DNA of 64,000 nucleotides from JAVBLY01 sp031553035 (GCA_031553035.1 JAVBLY010000005.1:248001-312000); one strand, 5' to 3'; positions 16,367-26,650 are shown, counted from the stretch's first letter. Translations and numbers: made by a program. The notes: a model not told the origin generated them from the sequence alone.

Positions 16367-18820
16367 ATGAGTATAAGGCGGCCATTAGCATTTGTATTTC
16401 TGGCATATATGCTGGGGATAGGTTCAAATTACATATTTTCTCCTTCTGAATCGGCATACTTCCTTGGAATAGCTTTTTTTTGCATAACATCATTTATATC
16501 GCTTGTTGTAGATCAGTCAAAGATGTTTACTTTTATTTTGGCGCTACTGGTTTTATTTAATATCGGCGGGCTTGTTTGCCAGAAGGAGCTAATCAAAAAG
16601 GATCCGCTGGCGGAGCGTGCAGGCACAAATGTCACTTACAGCGGAACAGTGCTTAAGTATCAGAAAAAAGAAAAGGATTTTCACAAAATAACAGTAAGGA
16701 ATGGCTCATTTGATTATCTGGTCTACATATATGGTGAAGATGTTGATCCGAAAAAAATTATAGGAAACAAGGTGACATTTACCGGAACAGTGGAAAAGCC
16801 TCCATCAAGGAGAAATCCGGGCGGCTTTGATTACAGGCTGTATCTAAAGTCTGTAAACATAAGATCAATAATAGAATGCGATATAACCGGGATCGATGTA
16901 AATCCTATCACATTCCGGGAAAATCCGCTTTATTGGGTTTATGGTCAGCTGGCGGACGTCAAATACAACTTTCTTAAAACACTTGAAGAGTATATGTCGC
17001 CTGAAACACATGGTCTTTTGAACGGAATGCTTTTGGGGAGTAAAGACGGAATGGATGAGGACACATATGAGGCATTCCAGAAAAACGGAATAGCGCATAT
17101 CTTAAGTGTAAGCGGTATACATGTAGGGATAATATATTCTTTTATTTATTTTCTTCTGGGAAGGAGGATCAATATATTTACAGCCGGGGCAATTCTCATA
17201 TTTTTATTCATGTATGCATTTTTGTCGGAATTTTCGCCTTCGGTGATCAGGGCAGTATTGATGATCAGCATTCACATAATTACAAAACTGCTGATACGCC
17301 CATATGACCTGCTGACCGGTACATCGCTGGCAGCACTGATAATGCTCATAGATAATCCGCTGGCGCTGTTCCATGTTGGATTTCAGCTGTCCTTTCTAGC
17401 GATAATACTGCTATCATTCTGCATCCCCTATATAAAGCGGTATGTGGGGAAAAAGAAAATCATTGGCGTTTACAAAGAACGGTTCAAAGATGGAGGAAAT
17501 GATTCACTGACCGATGGTTCAGCGGCTCTTAAGAAAAAAACAATTGAGATCCTTATGCCTCTTTTGGTCATCCAGCTTGGGATGGCTCCATTTTCCATAT
17601 TCATATTCAACTATTTTTCTGTTGCCGGGTTGTTTATGAATATACCGATAATATTCATATCCGGTGCGATAATTCCTTTGGGAGTATGCCTGATCCCTGT
17701 TTCCCGGCTTGGTCTCGGAGTTATAGGTGAATTTATTATGTTCACAGGCGCAAAATCCCTCGATCTTTTGTTATCATGGATGATAAAAATCAACGACCTG
17801 GTCTCCGAGTTGGATATAAGCTCATTTTATGTGGTTTCACCTCGTCCCTGGACCTTGCTTATATTTTACGGATTACTTTTCTTTTTTACCTCGGAGACAT
17901 TCAGGATACTAAAGAACAGAAAAATGAAAGTACCGATTGGATCCGTGATCGTTCTGGTTTGCATAGTAGCATTGCTCGGCTCTCAGACGCCGCTTCTCAG
18001 CAGGGATGACAGCGATCTGGTTTTTGTGGATGTGGGGCAGGGGGACTGCATCCACGTAAGGACGCCATCCGGCAAAAACATCCTCATCGACGGCGGCGGA
18101 AGCGCTGATTATGCGGTCGGGAAAAAGACTCTGATGCCTTATCTTCTGAAAAACGGCGTAAAAAAGATCGATTATGTTTTCGTGACACATCTTCATACCG
18201 ATCACTTTCAGGGGATCAGAGAGCTGAGTAACGAAATGGATACAGGCAGGCTGATAACTTATGAAGGCAACAGTGTAAATCCGGATGAACTGACCAGCGG
18301 AAGCGGCATAGATGTCGGGCAGATCGACTATGTCGGTAAAGGTGACAGATATAATATTGAAAAAGATGTATATATGGATATCCTCTATCCTGATAAAAAA
18401 GATCAGGATGTACATACGGGAGATTCAGGATCAGAGGTAGATGAAAACGACAATACGCTTTTTATGAAACTTCATTATAAAGATATTTCGGTGTTGATAA
18501 CAGGGGATCTTGATGAAGATGGAGAACGCCTGATAATCAGCGAATATGAAGCCCCGGGAAAAATTTTGGGATCCACAATACTTAAAGTGGGGCATCACGG
18601 AAGCAAATATTCGACTTCCGATGAATTTCTTGAATACGTGGATCCGGAAGTATCCGTCATTCAGGTAGGCAAGAATAATTACGGTCATCCCACACCCGAA
18701 GTTATTGAAAAACTAAAAGAAAAAGATATAATGTTATACAGAAATGATATAGACGGCGCAATAATGATAGACCATGAAAACGGCGGCCTGACGATCAAAA
18801 AAATGATAAACGAGGAGTAA
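16367..18820 (+). CDS. comEC: ComEC/Rec2 DNA uptake channel
   Basis: An 817-residue polytopic protein. The N-terminal soluble OB-like part is at about residues 55-170. The Competence domain follows with many membrane segments (NGMLLGSKDGMD and HILSVSGIHVGI are typical). A C-terminal metallo-beta-lactamase-like domain has FVDVGQGDCIHV, the metal motif THLHTDHFQG and GHHGSKYSTS. It passes single-stranded DNA into the cell during transformation. The frame is open from a TTG at 16319, inside the upstream terminator. I choose ATG 16367 (MSIRRP), as it starts right before the first membrane segment, but its ribosome site is weak. Confidence 0.93.
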   Translation: MSIRRPLAFVFLAYMLGIGSNYIFSPSESAYFLGIAFFCITSFISLVVDQSKMFTFILALLVLFNIGGLVCQKELIKKDPLAERAGTNVTYSGTVLKYQKKEKDFHKITVRNGSFDYLVYIYGEDVDPKKIIGNKVTFTGTVEKPPSRRNPGGFDYRLYLKSVNIRSIIECDITGIDVNPITFRENPLYWVYGQLADVKYNFLKTLEEYMSPETHGLLNGMLLGSKDGMDEDTYEAFQKNGIAHILSVSGIHVGIIYSFIYFLLGRRINIFTAGAILIFLFMYAFLSEFSPSVIRAVLMISIHIITKLLIRPYDLLTGTSLAALIMLIDNPLALFHVGFQLSFLAIILLSFCIPYIKRYVGKKKIIGVYKERFKDGGNDSLTDGSAALKKKTIEILMPLLVIQLGMAPFSIFIFNYFSVAGLFMNIPIIFISGAIIPLGVCLIPVSRLGLGVIGEFIMFTGAKSLDLLLSWMIKINDLVSELDISSFYVVSPRPWTLLIFYGLLFFFTSETFRILKNRKMKVPIGSVIVLVCIVALLGSQTPLLSRDDSDLVFVDVGQGDCIHVRTPSGKNILIDGGGSADYAVGKKTLMPYLLKNGVKKIDYVFVTHLHTDHFQGIRELSNEMDTGRLITYEGNSVNPDELTSGSGIDVGQIDYVGKGDRYNIEKDVYMDILYPDKKDQDVHTGDSGSEVDENDNTLFMKLHYKDISVLITGDLDEDGERLIISEYEAPGKILGSTILKVGHHGSKYSTSDEFLEYVDPEVSVIQVGKNNYGHPTPEVIEKLKEKDIMLYRNDIDGAIMIDHENGGLTIKKMINEE

Positions 18821-18821
18821 G

Positions 18822-19847
18822 ATGGCATTTAAAGAAAAAGAACACGACTATAAAAAGCTTGAAAAAGACATAGCTGGCGGAATTATAGATGAACAGAGGA
18901 TCTTGATTCTACGTGGTCATGAGGATTACCTTGTCAAATCCTATGAAAAAAGGATCAGGGATCTTTTTATAAATCCTGCTGCAGCCGAACTTGATTATGT
19001 CAGGCTGGACGGGGAAAGTATTTCAGTAGATGATATTATTTCCCACAGTGATACCCTGCCAATGCTCTCTCCCAAAAGAATAGTATCCGTCAGTTCTTTT
19101 TCTTCCGAGGAAGATGAGGGCAGACTATCGGAATACCTGAATGATATCCCTGAATCTACGCTATTGATTTTTTTGGGTGACAGTATAGATATGAGAAAGG
19201 CCTTAGGTCGAAAAATGTCCAAGGCCGGGAAAAGCTATAATTTTGATAGACTTGACAGAAAAGATCTGTCATCATTTATAAAGAAGAGATTTAAATCCGA
19301 AGGAAAACAGGCGAATGACAATGTCATACGGGAAATAATAAATTCTACAGGATATTTTGACAGAGATTCAGATTATAATCTGAACTGTATCGCCGGAGAT
19401 ATAGTTAAGATCTCTTCATTCAGCAGAGAAACTGCCATAACCCCGGCCGATGTCAGCAGCGTGCTTTCCACATCACTTGAAACGGATGCATTTGCTCTTC
19501 TGGATTCACTGAGCAGGGGGAGTAAAGGCGATGCCATGCTGCTTATTAATAATATAATGGATACCGGTGAGAGCAGCTTTAAACTTTTGGGGCTAATCAT
19601 ATCCCAGTTCGAGCTGATGCTTGGTATAAAAGAATATTCGATTAGGAATATGAACAAAGATGAGATAATGAATGAGATGGGAATCAAAAGCGACTTCCGT
19701 TACAAAAAAGCAGCAGGTTTTGCCGCCGATTATTCGTCTGACAAACTCTATGATATTTTAACAAAACTGTACGAAGTAGAGAAAAATATCAAGTCGGGGA
19801 TCTATAATGAGAAACTGGCAATGACCATGTTCGTGTCAGAAATTTGA
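18822..19847 (+). CDS. holA: DNA polymerase III delta subunit
   Basis: A 341-residue clamp-loader subunit, following comEC by one base as in many Firmicutes. HolA features are the N-terminal ILRGHEDYLVKSYEKRI and, in the middle, the segment STLLIFLGDSIDMRKALGR and later FALLDSLSRGSKGDAM. It opens the beta clamp during loading. It is divergent but of normal length. Confidence 0.88.
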   Translation: MAFKEKEHDYKKLEKDIAGGIIDEQRILILRGHEDYLVKSYEKRIRDLFINPAAAELDYVRLDGESISVDDIISHSDTLPMLSPKRIVSVSSFSSEEDEGRLSEYLNDIPESTLLIFLGDSIDMRKALGRKMSKAGKSYNFDRLDRKDLSSFIKKRFKSEGKQANDNVIREIINSTGYFDRDSDYNLNCIAGDIVKISSFSRETAITPADVSSVLSTSLETDAFALLDSLSRGSKGDAMLLINNIMDTGESSFKLLGLIISQFELMLGIKEYSIRNMNKDEIMNEMGIKSDFRYKKAAGFAADYSSDKLYDILTKLYEVEKNIKSGIYNEKLAMTMFVSEI

Positions 19848-19876
19848 TAAATTTTTCACGCAGCCGAATTGCATGG

Positions 19877-19894
19877 TTGTTAAAATAATAACAG
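19877..19894. promoter_or_regulatory. Candidate Rex (NADH/NAD redox) operator before stnABC
   Basis: The sequence TTGTTAAAATAATAACAG matches the clostridial Rex consensus TTGTTAA-N4-TTAACAA at 12 of 14 fixed positions. It lies about 175 bp before the first gene of the transhydrogenase operon. A lone half site TTGTTAA is at 19965-19971. This is a motif match only. Confidence 0.5.
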
Positions 19895-20069
19895 CTGTAT
19901 CCCTTGCAATCACTAAATCGTATCTAAAACATATTTAAGTCAAAAAAATATCAATTATTTTTTATTGTTAAAAAAATATTTATTTGAAGTTTTACGTTGT
20001 ATTAAGCTTTTTCTAATGATATTGTATAAGGGAAAGTTTTACTTTTGATAATACAGGAGGATATGTTTT

Positions 20070-20594
20070 ATGTGTGACAATTGCAGTGCAGAACTCACAG
20101 TAAACGAAGCTGACTTTGCGGAACTGAAGCCGGTTCTCGACAAGTACGCCGATGTTGATGGGAGTCTGATCTCGATCTTGCAAAAAACTCAGGACATCTA
20201 TGGATTCCTTTCCATAGAATCGATCAACTACATTTCCGCACGAACGGGGATAGCTCCGGCAAAAATATTCGGAGTAGCTACATTCTATACCCAGTTCAGA
20301 CTGGAAGCCATCGGGACTTACCTGATAATGCTTTGTCAGGGAACGGCTTGCCACGTCAACGGATCTGCGACTATCGAGGAAGCCATAACAGAACACTTGG
20401 GGATCGAAGACGGCGAAACTACAGAGGATGGAATATTTACTCTTAACAATGTAGCCTGTCTTGGATGCTGTTCGTTAGCGCCTGTCATGATGATCAAGGG
20501 ACCTGAAGGCGATGAGACCTTCGGGAACCTCACCAAAGACACGGTAAAAAAAGCTCTTGATTCAATTAAGGAAAGGGTGGTGGCACAATCATGA
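20070..20594 (+). CDS. stnA: Transhydrogenase subunit A, NuoE/HydC-like [2Fe-2S] protein
   Basis: A 174-residue thioredoxin-fold ferredoxin of the NuoE family with the four [2Fe-2S] ligands in CQGTAC and CLGCC (about residues 91-96 and 131-136). It starts after a good AGGAGG. It overlaps the next gene by 4 bp. In NuoE/HydC-type complexes this subunit passes electrons near the NADH-oxidising flavin. I name it as StnA because of the fusion structure of the third gene; on its own it would only be called NuoE-like. Confidence 0.82.
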   Translation: MCDNCSAELTVNEADFAELKPVLDKYADVDGSLISILQKTQDIYGFLSIESINYISARTGIAPAKIFGVATFYTQFRLEAIGTYLIMLCQGTACHVNGSATIEEAITEHLGIEDGETTEDGIFTLNNVACLGCCSLAPVMMIKGPEGDETFGNLTKDTVKKALDSIKERVVAQS

Positions 20595-22342
20595 AAGTAG
20601 TAGTTGGACAGGGCAGCTGCGGAATTGCCACAGGTGCCAGAAAGACAATGGAAGAATTTGAAAAACAGCTGGGCGCAAAAAAAGTCGACGCCGAGCTTAC
20701 AAAAACCGGCTGCGTAGGCAACTGTTACCTTGAGCCCATAGTCGATATCTATAACGATGCAGGAAATCTTGAGGCCAGATATGTACAGGTCCAGCCGGAA
20801 AAGGTGGATGAGATCATAGACGTTCATCTAAAAGGCGGAAAGATAGCAGAAGATCTTCTTATAAACGAAAAGGACGAACAGTTCCTTTCCAGCCAGAAGA
20901 GAGTCGTCTTAAGAAACGCAGGAATCATCAATCCTGAAGAAATCTCAGAATACATTGCCGTAGGAGGATATGAAGCTCTTAAAAAAGTAATAACATCCAT
21001 GAGCCCGGAAGATGTAATAGAAGAAATCAAAATATCAGGCTTGAGAGGCCGGGGCGGCGCAGGATTCCCCACATGGTTCAAATGGGATGCCGCAAAGCAG
21101 AACAAGGGGACTCAGAAATACATGGTCTGCAATGCTGACGAGGGGGACCCTGGAGCATTCATGGACAGATCCATATTGGAAGGAGACCCTCATTCACTGC
21201 TGGAAGGAATGGCAATCGGCGGTTACGCCGCAGGCGCCACACAGGGAGTCGTATATGTGAGAGCCGAATATCCGCTTGCAATAAAGAGGCTTGAGATCGC
21301 CATCGAACAGGCGATGAATAAAGGCTATATTGGAGAAAAGATTTTCGGTTCAAACTTTGACTTTAATGTCAGAATAAAAGCCGGTGCCGGAGCATTTGTA
21401 TGTGGTGAAGAAACTGCACTTATCGCTTCACTGGAAGGCGAGCGAGGTATGCCCAGACTTAAACCTCCTTTTCCTGCACAGAAAGGGTTTTGGCAGCAGC
21501 CAACGAATATCAACAACGTTGAAACATATGGAAACGTTCCATGGATATTAGCTGAAGGCGGACAGGCATTTGCTAAGATGGGAACAGACAAAAGCAAAGG
21601 TACAAAAGTATTTGCTCTTGCAGGAAAGATAAAGAAAGGCGGACTTGTTGAAGTTCCCATGGGACTTCCTCTCAAAGATGTAATTTTCGGAATAGGAGAC
21701 GGGATCAAGAAAGACAAGGAATTCAAAGCTGTTCAGATGGGTGGACCATCAGGCGGATGCGTTCCTGCAACACTTATCGACACTCCTGTTGATTATGAAA
21801 ATATAACCAAGACCGGTGCCATCGTAGGATCCGGCGGTATGATCGTCATGGACGAGGATACCTGCATGGTGGACATGGCAAGATATTTCCTTGATTTTAC
21901 AAGAAAGGAAAGCTGCGGAAAGTGTAACTACTGCAGGATCGGTACGAAAAGAATGCTTGAGATACTTGAAAGAATAACTCAGGGCAAGGGCGAAGACGGA
22001 GATATCGAAAAACTTGAAGAACTGGCAGTCAAAATCAAAGATGGTTCAATGTGCGGTCTTGGACAGACAGCTCCAAATCCGGTTCTAACAACCATCAAGT
22101 ATTTCAGAAATGAATATGAAGACCATATCTACAAGAAGAAATGCACAGCTCATGCGTGCAAAGAGCTCATAACATTTACGATCACTGACAAGTGTATCGG
22201 ATGTACGCTCTGCGCCAAGAACTGTCCAACAGATGCAATTACGGGCGAAGTTAAGAAAAAACACGTTATCAATCAGGAAGAATGCATCAAGTGCGGAAAA
22301 TGTGAAGAAGTCTGCAAATTCGATGCAGTGCTTAGAGACTAG
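20591..22342 (+). CDS. stnB: Transhydrogenase subunit B, NuoF/HydB-like NADH-binding flavoprotein
   Basis: A 583-residue protein. An N-terminal thioredoxin-like [2Fe-2S] domain (about 1-90) comes first. The NuoF core has the FMN/NADH loop GLRGRGGAGFPTWFKW (about 150-165) and NADEGDPGAFMDR. The cluster motif CGKCNYCRIGTKRM is at about 440. A C-terminal ferredoxin domain has CIGCTLCAKNCP and CIKCGKCEEVC. It oxidises or reduces NAD(H) through FMN, where electron bifurcation is thought to happen in this enzyme group. It is followed 17 bp later by stnC. Confidence 0.88.
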   Translation: MKVVVGQGSCGIATGARKTMEEFEKQLGAKKVDAELTKTGCVGNCYLEPIVDIYNDAGNLEARYVQVQPEKVDEIIDVHLKGGKIAEDLLINEKDEQFLSSQKRVVLRNAGIINPEEISEYIAVGGYEALKKVITSMSPEDVIEEIKISGLRGRGGAGFPTWFKWDAAKQNKGTQKYMVCNADEGDPGAFMDRSILEGDPHSLLEGMAIGGYAAGATQGVVYVRAEYPLAIKRLEIAIEQAMNKGYIGEKIFGSNFDFNVRIKAGAGAFVCGEETALIASLEGERGMPRLKPPFPAQKGFWQQPTNINNVETYGNVPWILAEGGQAFAKMGTDKSKGTKVFALAGKIKKGGLVEVPMGLPLKDVIFGIGDGIKKDKEFKAVQMGGPSGGCVPATLIDTPVDYENITKTGAIVGSGGMIVMDEDTCMVDMARYFLDFTRKESCGKCNYCRIGTKRMLEILERITQGKGEDGDIEKLEELAVKIKDGSMCGLGQTAPNPVLTTIKYFRNEYEDHIYKKKCTAHACKELITFTITDKCIGCTLCAKNCPTDAITGEVKKKHVINQEECIKCGKCEEVCKFDAVLRD

Positions 22343-22359
22343 GAAAGGAGCGATACAAA

Positions 22360-25300
22360 ATGAAAGAATTTAGAATGAATATTGACGGAAAAGAAGTAAT
22401 CGGCCTTCCCGGTCAGACGATTTTAGATGTTGCAAGAGCAAACGACGTGGATATACCCACTCTTTGCTTTGATGAAAGAACGGAAGTTTACGGAGCATGC
22501 GGACTTTGCGTCTGCGAAGTCGAGGGCAACCCCAAGCTGGTCAAAGCCTGTGCTACGGATATCGCTCCCGGCATGGTGGTAAAAACAAATACTACCAGAG
22601 TTCTGGAATCCAGAAAAACAAATCTTGAACTTCTGCTTTCAAATCATATCGGCGACTGCAGACCTCCATGTAAGCTGGCGTGTCCGGGAGGAACCGACTG
22701 TCAGGGTTATGTGGGACTTATAGCAAACGGTCAGTACGAAGATGCTATCGAACTGATAAAAAACAAGATCCCGCTTCCTGCTGCAATAGGAAGAGTATGC
22801 CCTCATCCCTGCGAAACAGAATGCAGAAGACAGCTTGTTGATGAGCCGATAACCATCCAGTGGCAAAAGAGATTCGCTGCTGATATGGACCTTGCCAGCG
22901 GAAATCCGTATATTCCCGAGATTGATGCAGAAACAGGAAAGACCGTCGGCATCATCGGCGGAGGACCTTACGGGTTGTCACTTGCGTATTTTCTGAGAGT
23001 CAAAGGTCACGATGTTACCATATTCGAAGCTATGCCCAAAGCAGGCGGTATGCTGCGCTACGGTATCCCCGAATACAGGCTTCCCAATGAGATCCTTGAC
23101 ATGGAGATCGCTCTTATCGAAGAGATGGGAGTTGAGATCGTAACCGACACCAAGATCGGAGTAGATATCGAATTTGATACACTGAGAGAAGAATTCGATG
23201 CGCTTGCAGTAGGGATCGGCGCATGGGTAAGCACAGGCGTTGGAACCAAAGGCGAGGATGCAGAAGGAGTTATCGGCGGTATCGATATACTTCGAAAAGT
23301 CGTAAGAAACGGAGAGATAAATCTGGGTAAAAATGTTGCTATAGTAGGCGGCGGAAACACAGCAATGGATGCTTGTAGAACCGCTGTAAGACTTGGCGCA
23401 GAAAATGTCTACAACGTCTACAGAAGAACCAAGGACGAAATGCCTGCTGATGAGATCGAGATCATCGAAGGCGAAGAAGAAGGCGTTATTTTCAAGAACT
23501 TGAGAAACCCTCTTGAAATCAAGAAGGATAAAAACGGTCATGTCAAGGAAATGGTCCTTCAGGTAATGGAGCTCGGTGAGCCGGACGAATCGGGCAGAAG
23601 AAGACCGATGCCGGTCAAAGGCAAGAATGAAACCATCAAAGTTGACAATGTCATTCTTGCAATCGGTCAGGCTGTTGATCCTACCGGATTTGAAGATCTT
23701 AAAAAGACAAAGAACAAGGGCATAATTTATGATCCCGAGACATTCATGACCAACATCCCCGGTGTATTTGCCGGCGGAGACTGCGGTAACGATAAGATTT
23801 CAATTGCAATCGAATCTATCGCAGATGCCAAGAAGGCTTGTGAAGTTATGGACGCATATCTGTTCGGAGAAGAAGTCAGATATGCTCCCGAATATGTTGT
23901 AACAAGAGATGATCTGACAGAAGAATCATTCGAAGACAGGGAGAGAATGCATAAACCCGATATGACTCATCTTTCGCCTGAACAGAGAAAAGACAATTTC
24001 ACTGAAGTCGTCAAAGGGTATACTCCGGAGCAGGCTGAAGAAGATGCCAGGAGATGTCTTGAATGTGGATGCGGAGATTACTTCGAATGTAAGCTTATAG
24101 ACTATGCCAACGAATACGATGTGAAGCCTGAAAGATTTGCCGGAGATTACAATGAGGTAGATTACGAAGATGAACATCCATTCATAATCAGGGATCCGAA
24201 TAAATGTATTCTGTGCGGTCTCTGCGTCAGAGTTTGTGATGAAGTCATGGGAGTAGCTGCTCTCGGACTGGTTGAAAGAGGATTCGACACCGTTGTCAAG
24301 CCCACACTGGAAAAACCGCTTATCGAATCAGGATGCGTATCCTGCGGTCAGTGCGTGAGTGTTTGTCCAACCGGAGCACTTCAGGAAAGGTTGTCAATAC
24401 CTAAGTCAGTTCCGCTTGATACTGTCGAAACTGATTCCACATGCCCGTACTGTTCCGTCGGTTGCAGTATAACTCTGGAAACACATGGAAATATGCTGAT
24501 CAAATCAATTCCTGATAAAGACGGTGTTGTTAACAATGGACTTCTCTGTGGAAAGGGCAGATTCGGATTTGACTGTTCTGAGCTTGAAGACAAACTGATC
24601 GAGCCTCTTGTAAAGCAAGACGGAGAGCTAGATAATGCTCCATACTATGACGCATTCGTAATGACAGCAAAGAAGATGCAGTCAGTAATAGCAAAACACG
24701 GAAGAGATGCTGCTGCGATAGCTGTATCCGACAGAATGACAAATGAAGAAGCATATGCAATCAAGTCTCTTGCAGATGCAATGGGAACAAAGATCTTCTC
24801 ATTTAACAATCGCGAAAGCGGTCTTGAGAAAGTAATCGGTATAAACGCTTCTCCAAATGCCATCGATGAACTGTTATCAACGGAAGTCGCTTTGGTCGTC
24901 GGATTCAGCACAGTGGATCATCCTGTTATTGAACTCAAACTCAAACAGGCAGCAGAAAAAGGAGTGAAGGTGATTCTCGTCAACCCGGAAGATATGCCTC
25001 AGCATTTCGGATTTGCAGAAAAAGTTATCTACAAAAAGAATACAAATAAGTTCCTGAAGGAAATCGCCAAGGCCATAGTTGACAGCAATAATGTCATGAA
25101 GGCCAAGGGATTCAAGGAATTCAAAGCAGATCTCGAAAGTGTTAAGGTAACAAAGGAAGCGCAGGAAGTGGCTGATTTGTACTTAAATGCAAAGAAAAGC
25201 ATGATAGTATTCCAGCAAAACGTTGTAACAACTGATACTGCTACACTTCTTGCGGATATCGCAGTTGTTTCCGGTCACATCGGTGGCGCCAGAGATGGTA

Positions 25301-25884
25301 TCCTTCAGGTCAAGGCAAAGAATAATTCTCAGGGTCTCATCGATCTTGGGATAACTGCCGGTGCCGAAGCGATGGACGGTGTCAAGGGACTAATCATATT
25401 CGGCGAAGATCCGGACTATGATTTTTCCGGTCTGGAACATCTGACGGTGATAGATACATATCTTACAAAGACAGGCGAGCAGGCCGATGTAGTCATACCG
25501 GGATCAGGTTTTGCATCTGTTGACGGTACATTTACCAATACCGAATCAAGGCTGATGCTTGTTCAGGAAGCCGTAGAAGAAGATGTTGCATACACGAACT
25601 GGGAAGTTGCCGCTGAAATAGCCAATATCTTCGAAGTGGAATTCCCATGGGCAGAAACGGCCGACATTTCCGAGGAGATGGAAGATGAAGTTCCCAAGTA
25701 CAGATACTCGGGAATCGACGAAGTATTCGGCGGAGTTTACACACCTGAGGATGCTGTTCTGGTTCCTGTCAAAAACGGAAAGATGGTCGATCAGCTGACA
25801 TGTACGGACAATCTCATGAATATCATCGCAGGAAGACTTCCAAAACCTGCTCCATCACCTGGAGACTGTTTTGTAACAAAGTAA
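22360..25884 (+). CDS. stnC: Transhydrogenase subunit C: NuoG-like protein fused to an NfnB/GltD-type FAD-NADPH module
   Basis: The 1174-residue product is a fusion. Residues 1-75 form a [2Fe-2S] ferredoxin domain (C36, C47, C50, C64). Residues 95-180 form the GltD/NfnB-type 4Fe-4S entry region. Residues 195-510 hold FAD and NADPH folds (GIIGGGPYG at 197; VAIVGGGNTAMDA; YRRTKDEMPA). Residues 560-675 carry ferredoxin clusters (CILCGLCVRVC, CVSCGQCVSVCP). From about 690 there is a molybdopterin-oxidoreductase-like domain with CPYCSVGC. The region where formate dehydrogenases carry the Mo-ligating Cys/Sec has none, so this domain is NuoG-like and inactive. There is no H-cluster motif. This is the architecture of the Sporomusa-type Nfn, which couples NADH, NADPH and ferredoxin pools. 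Confidence 0.85.
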   Translation: MKEFRMNIDGKEVIGLPGQTILDVARANDVDIPTLCFDERTEVYGACGLCVCEVEGNPKLVKACATDIAPGMVVKTNTTRVLESRKTNLELLLSNHIGDCRPPCKLACPGGTDCQGYVGLIANGQYEDAIELIKNKIPLPAAIGRVCPHPCETECRRQLVDEPITIQWQKRFAADMDLASGNPYIPEIDAETGKTVGIIGGGPYGLSLAYFLRVKGHDVTIFEAMPKAGGMLRYGIPEYRLPNEILDMEIALIEEMGVEIVTDTKIGVDIEFDTLREEFDALAVGIGAWVSTGVGTKGEDAEGVIGGIDILRKVVRNGEINLGKNVAIVGGGNTAMDACRTAVRLGAENVYNVYRRTKDEMPADEIEIIEGEEEGVIFKNLRNPLEIKKDKNGHVKEMVLQVMELGEPDESGRRRPMPVKGKNETIKVDNVILAIGQAVDPTGFEDLKKTKNKGIIYDPETFMTNIPGVFAGGDCGNDKISIAIESIADAKKACEVMDAYLFGEEVRYAPEYVVTRDDLTEESFEDRERMHKPDMTHLSPEQRKDNFTEVVKGYTPEQAEEDARRCLECGCGDYFECKLIDYANEYDVKPERFAGDYNEVDYEDEHPFIIRDPNKCILCGLCVRVCDEVMGVAALGLVERGFDTVVKPTLEKPLIESGCVSCGQCVSVCPTGALQERLSIPKSVPLDTVETDSTCPYCSVGCSITLETHGNMLIKSIPDKDGVVNNGLLCGKGRFGFDCSELEDKLIEPLVKQDGELDNAPYYDAFVMTAKKMQSVIAKHGRDAAAIAVSDRMTNEEAYAIKSLADAMGTKIFSFNNRESGLEKVIGINASPNAIDELLSTEVALVVGFSTVDHPVIELKLKQAAEKGVKVILVNPEDMPQHFGFAEKVIYKKNTNKFLKEIAKAIVDSNNVMKAKGFKEFKADLESVKVTKEAQEVADLYLNAKKSMIVFQQNVVTTDTATLLADIAVVSGHIGGARDGILQVKAKNNSQGLIDLGITAGAEAMDGVKGLIIFGEDPDYDFSGLEHLTVIDTYLTKTGEQADVVIPGSGFASVDGTFTNTESRLMLVQEAVEEDVAYTNWEVAAEIANIFEVEFPWAETADISEEMEDEVPKYRYSGIDEVFGGVYTPEDAVLVPVKNGKMVDQLTCTDNLMNIIAGRLPKPAPSPGDCFVTK

Positions 25885-25917
25885 ACTGTATAGAAAAGGT
25901 TTAAGATTCAAAATGGA

Positions 25918-25953
25918 AAGACTCGCAGTAGCTAGGACTGCGGGTCTTTTTAT
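25918..25953 (+). terminator. Terminator of the stn operon
   Basis: AAGACTCGCAGT (25918-25929) pairs with ACTGCGGGTCTT (25937-25948, one G-T pair), followed by a T run. It ends 3 bp before the convergent thiN stop. Confidence 0.85.
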
Positions 25954-25955
25954 TA

Positions 25956-26618
25956 TCATTTATTTGACTTAATAACAAGAAGTTTACCCTGATCAACTTT
26001 GATCACCGCTGGGCCTTTAAGAAACTCATTGCTGGTGCCTATAGGGAAAGACTGATTCAGGGAAGCATCTTCCAGCGGGTATTTGGCGTTAATCTCATAG
26101 ATGCCCGTGCATTTTTCCGTAAAAGAATATATGGAAAAATAATCCGAGCCTTCCTGTTCCAGTATGATCCCGGAAGGACCATTCAGCATGGTGGCTTTAT
26201 TGCCGCCGTCTATGATCCAGCCGGTTCCGCCATTATCCAGGATATGAGACAGTGTTTGAATGTTGGCAATAGTGTGGTCCAGCCTTCCGCCCAGCCCGCC
26301 GACGATAACAATTGAATCATAGCCTTTGTCCATGGCGTGCCTGACACACATCATGGTATCAGGATCATCTTTTTCCGGCTTTGTCCGAATAATCTCAACA
26401 TAACTATATTCTTTCCCGGACTCAATCACTTCCATAACCCGGGAAAATGAGCTGGAGTCAAAATCTCCTATGATGACATCAGGAATGATCTGCTCTTTAT
26501 CGGCATAATCGAATCCACCATCTGCACAGATAACATAATCATCAGGGCGAATATCAATATTCGCCCTGATGGTTGTTTCGATATATGATGTGATTATTAT
26601 TGAACGTTTTTTTTGCAT
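25956..26618 (-). CDS. thiN: Thiamine pyrophosphokinase
   Basis: A 220-residue protein that moves pyrophosphate from ATP to thiamine. The family motifs are YVICADGGFDYA, VIIGDFDSS, the substrate segment KPEKDDPDTMMCV and VGGLGGRLDHTIAN, followed by the C-terminal thiamine-binding half with GTSNEF. It is transcribed towards the stn operon. The length is normal. The nearest gene on its strand is metY, 32 bp upstream, so the two may share a transcript. Confidence 0.92.
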   Translation of the reverse strand: MQKKRSIIITSYIETTIRANIDIRPDDYVICADGGFDYADKEQIIPDVIIGDFDSSSFSRVMEVIESGKEYSYVEIIRTKPEKDDPDTMMCVRHAMDKGYDSIVIVGGLGGRLDHTIANIQTLSHILDNGGTGWIIDGGNKATMLNGPSGIILEQEGSDYFSIYSFTEKCTGIYEINAKYPLEDASLNQSFPIGTSNEFLKGPAVIKVDQGKLLVIKSNK

Positions 26619-26650
26619 GTCAGCAATTCCTAATTATCAGCACGCGGAAA

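Noticed and set aside
22978..23541. 187-codon minus-strand ORF inside stnC
   Set aside because: Mirror frame of the FAD/NADPH module; no family pattern and the opposite strand has clear function.
22360..25884. Formate dehydrogenase or [FeFe]-hydrogenase large subunit
   Set aside because: No Mo-ligating Cys/Sec region and no H-cluster Cys motifs; the inserted FAD/NADPH module fits Stn instead.
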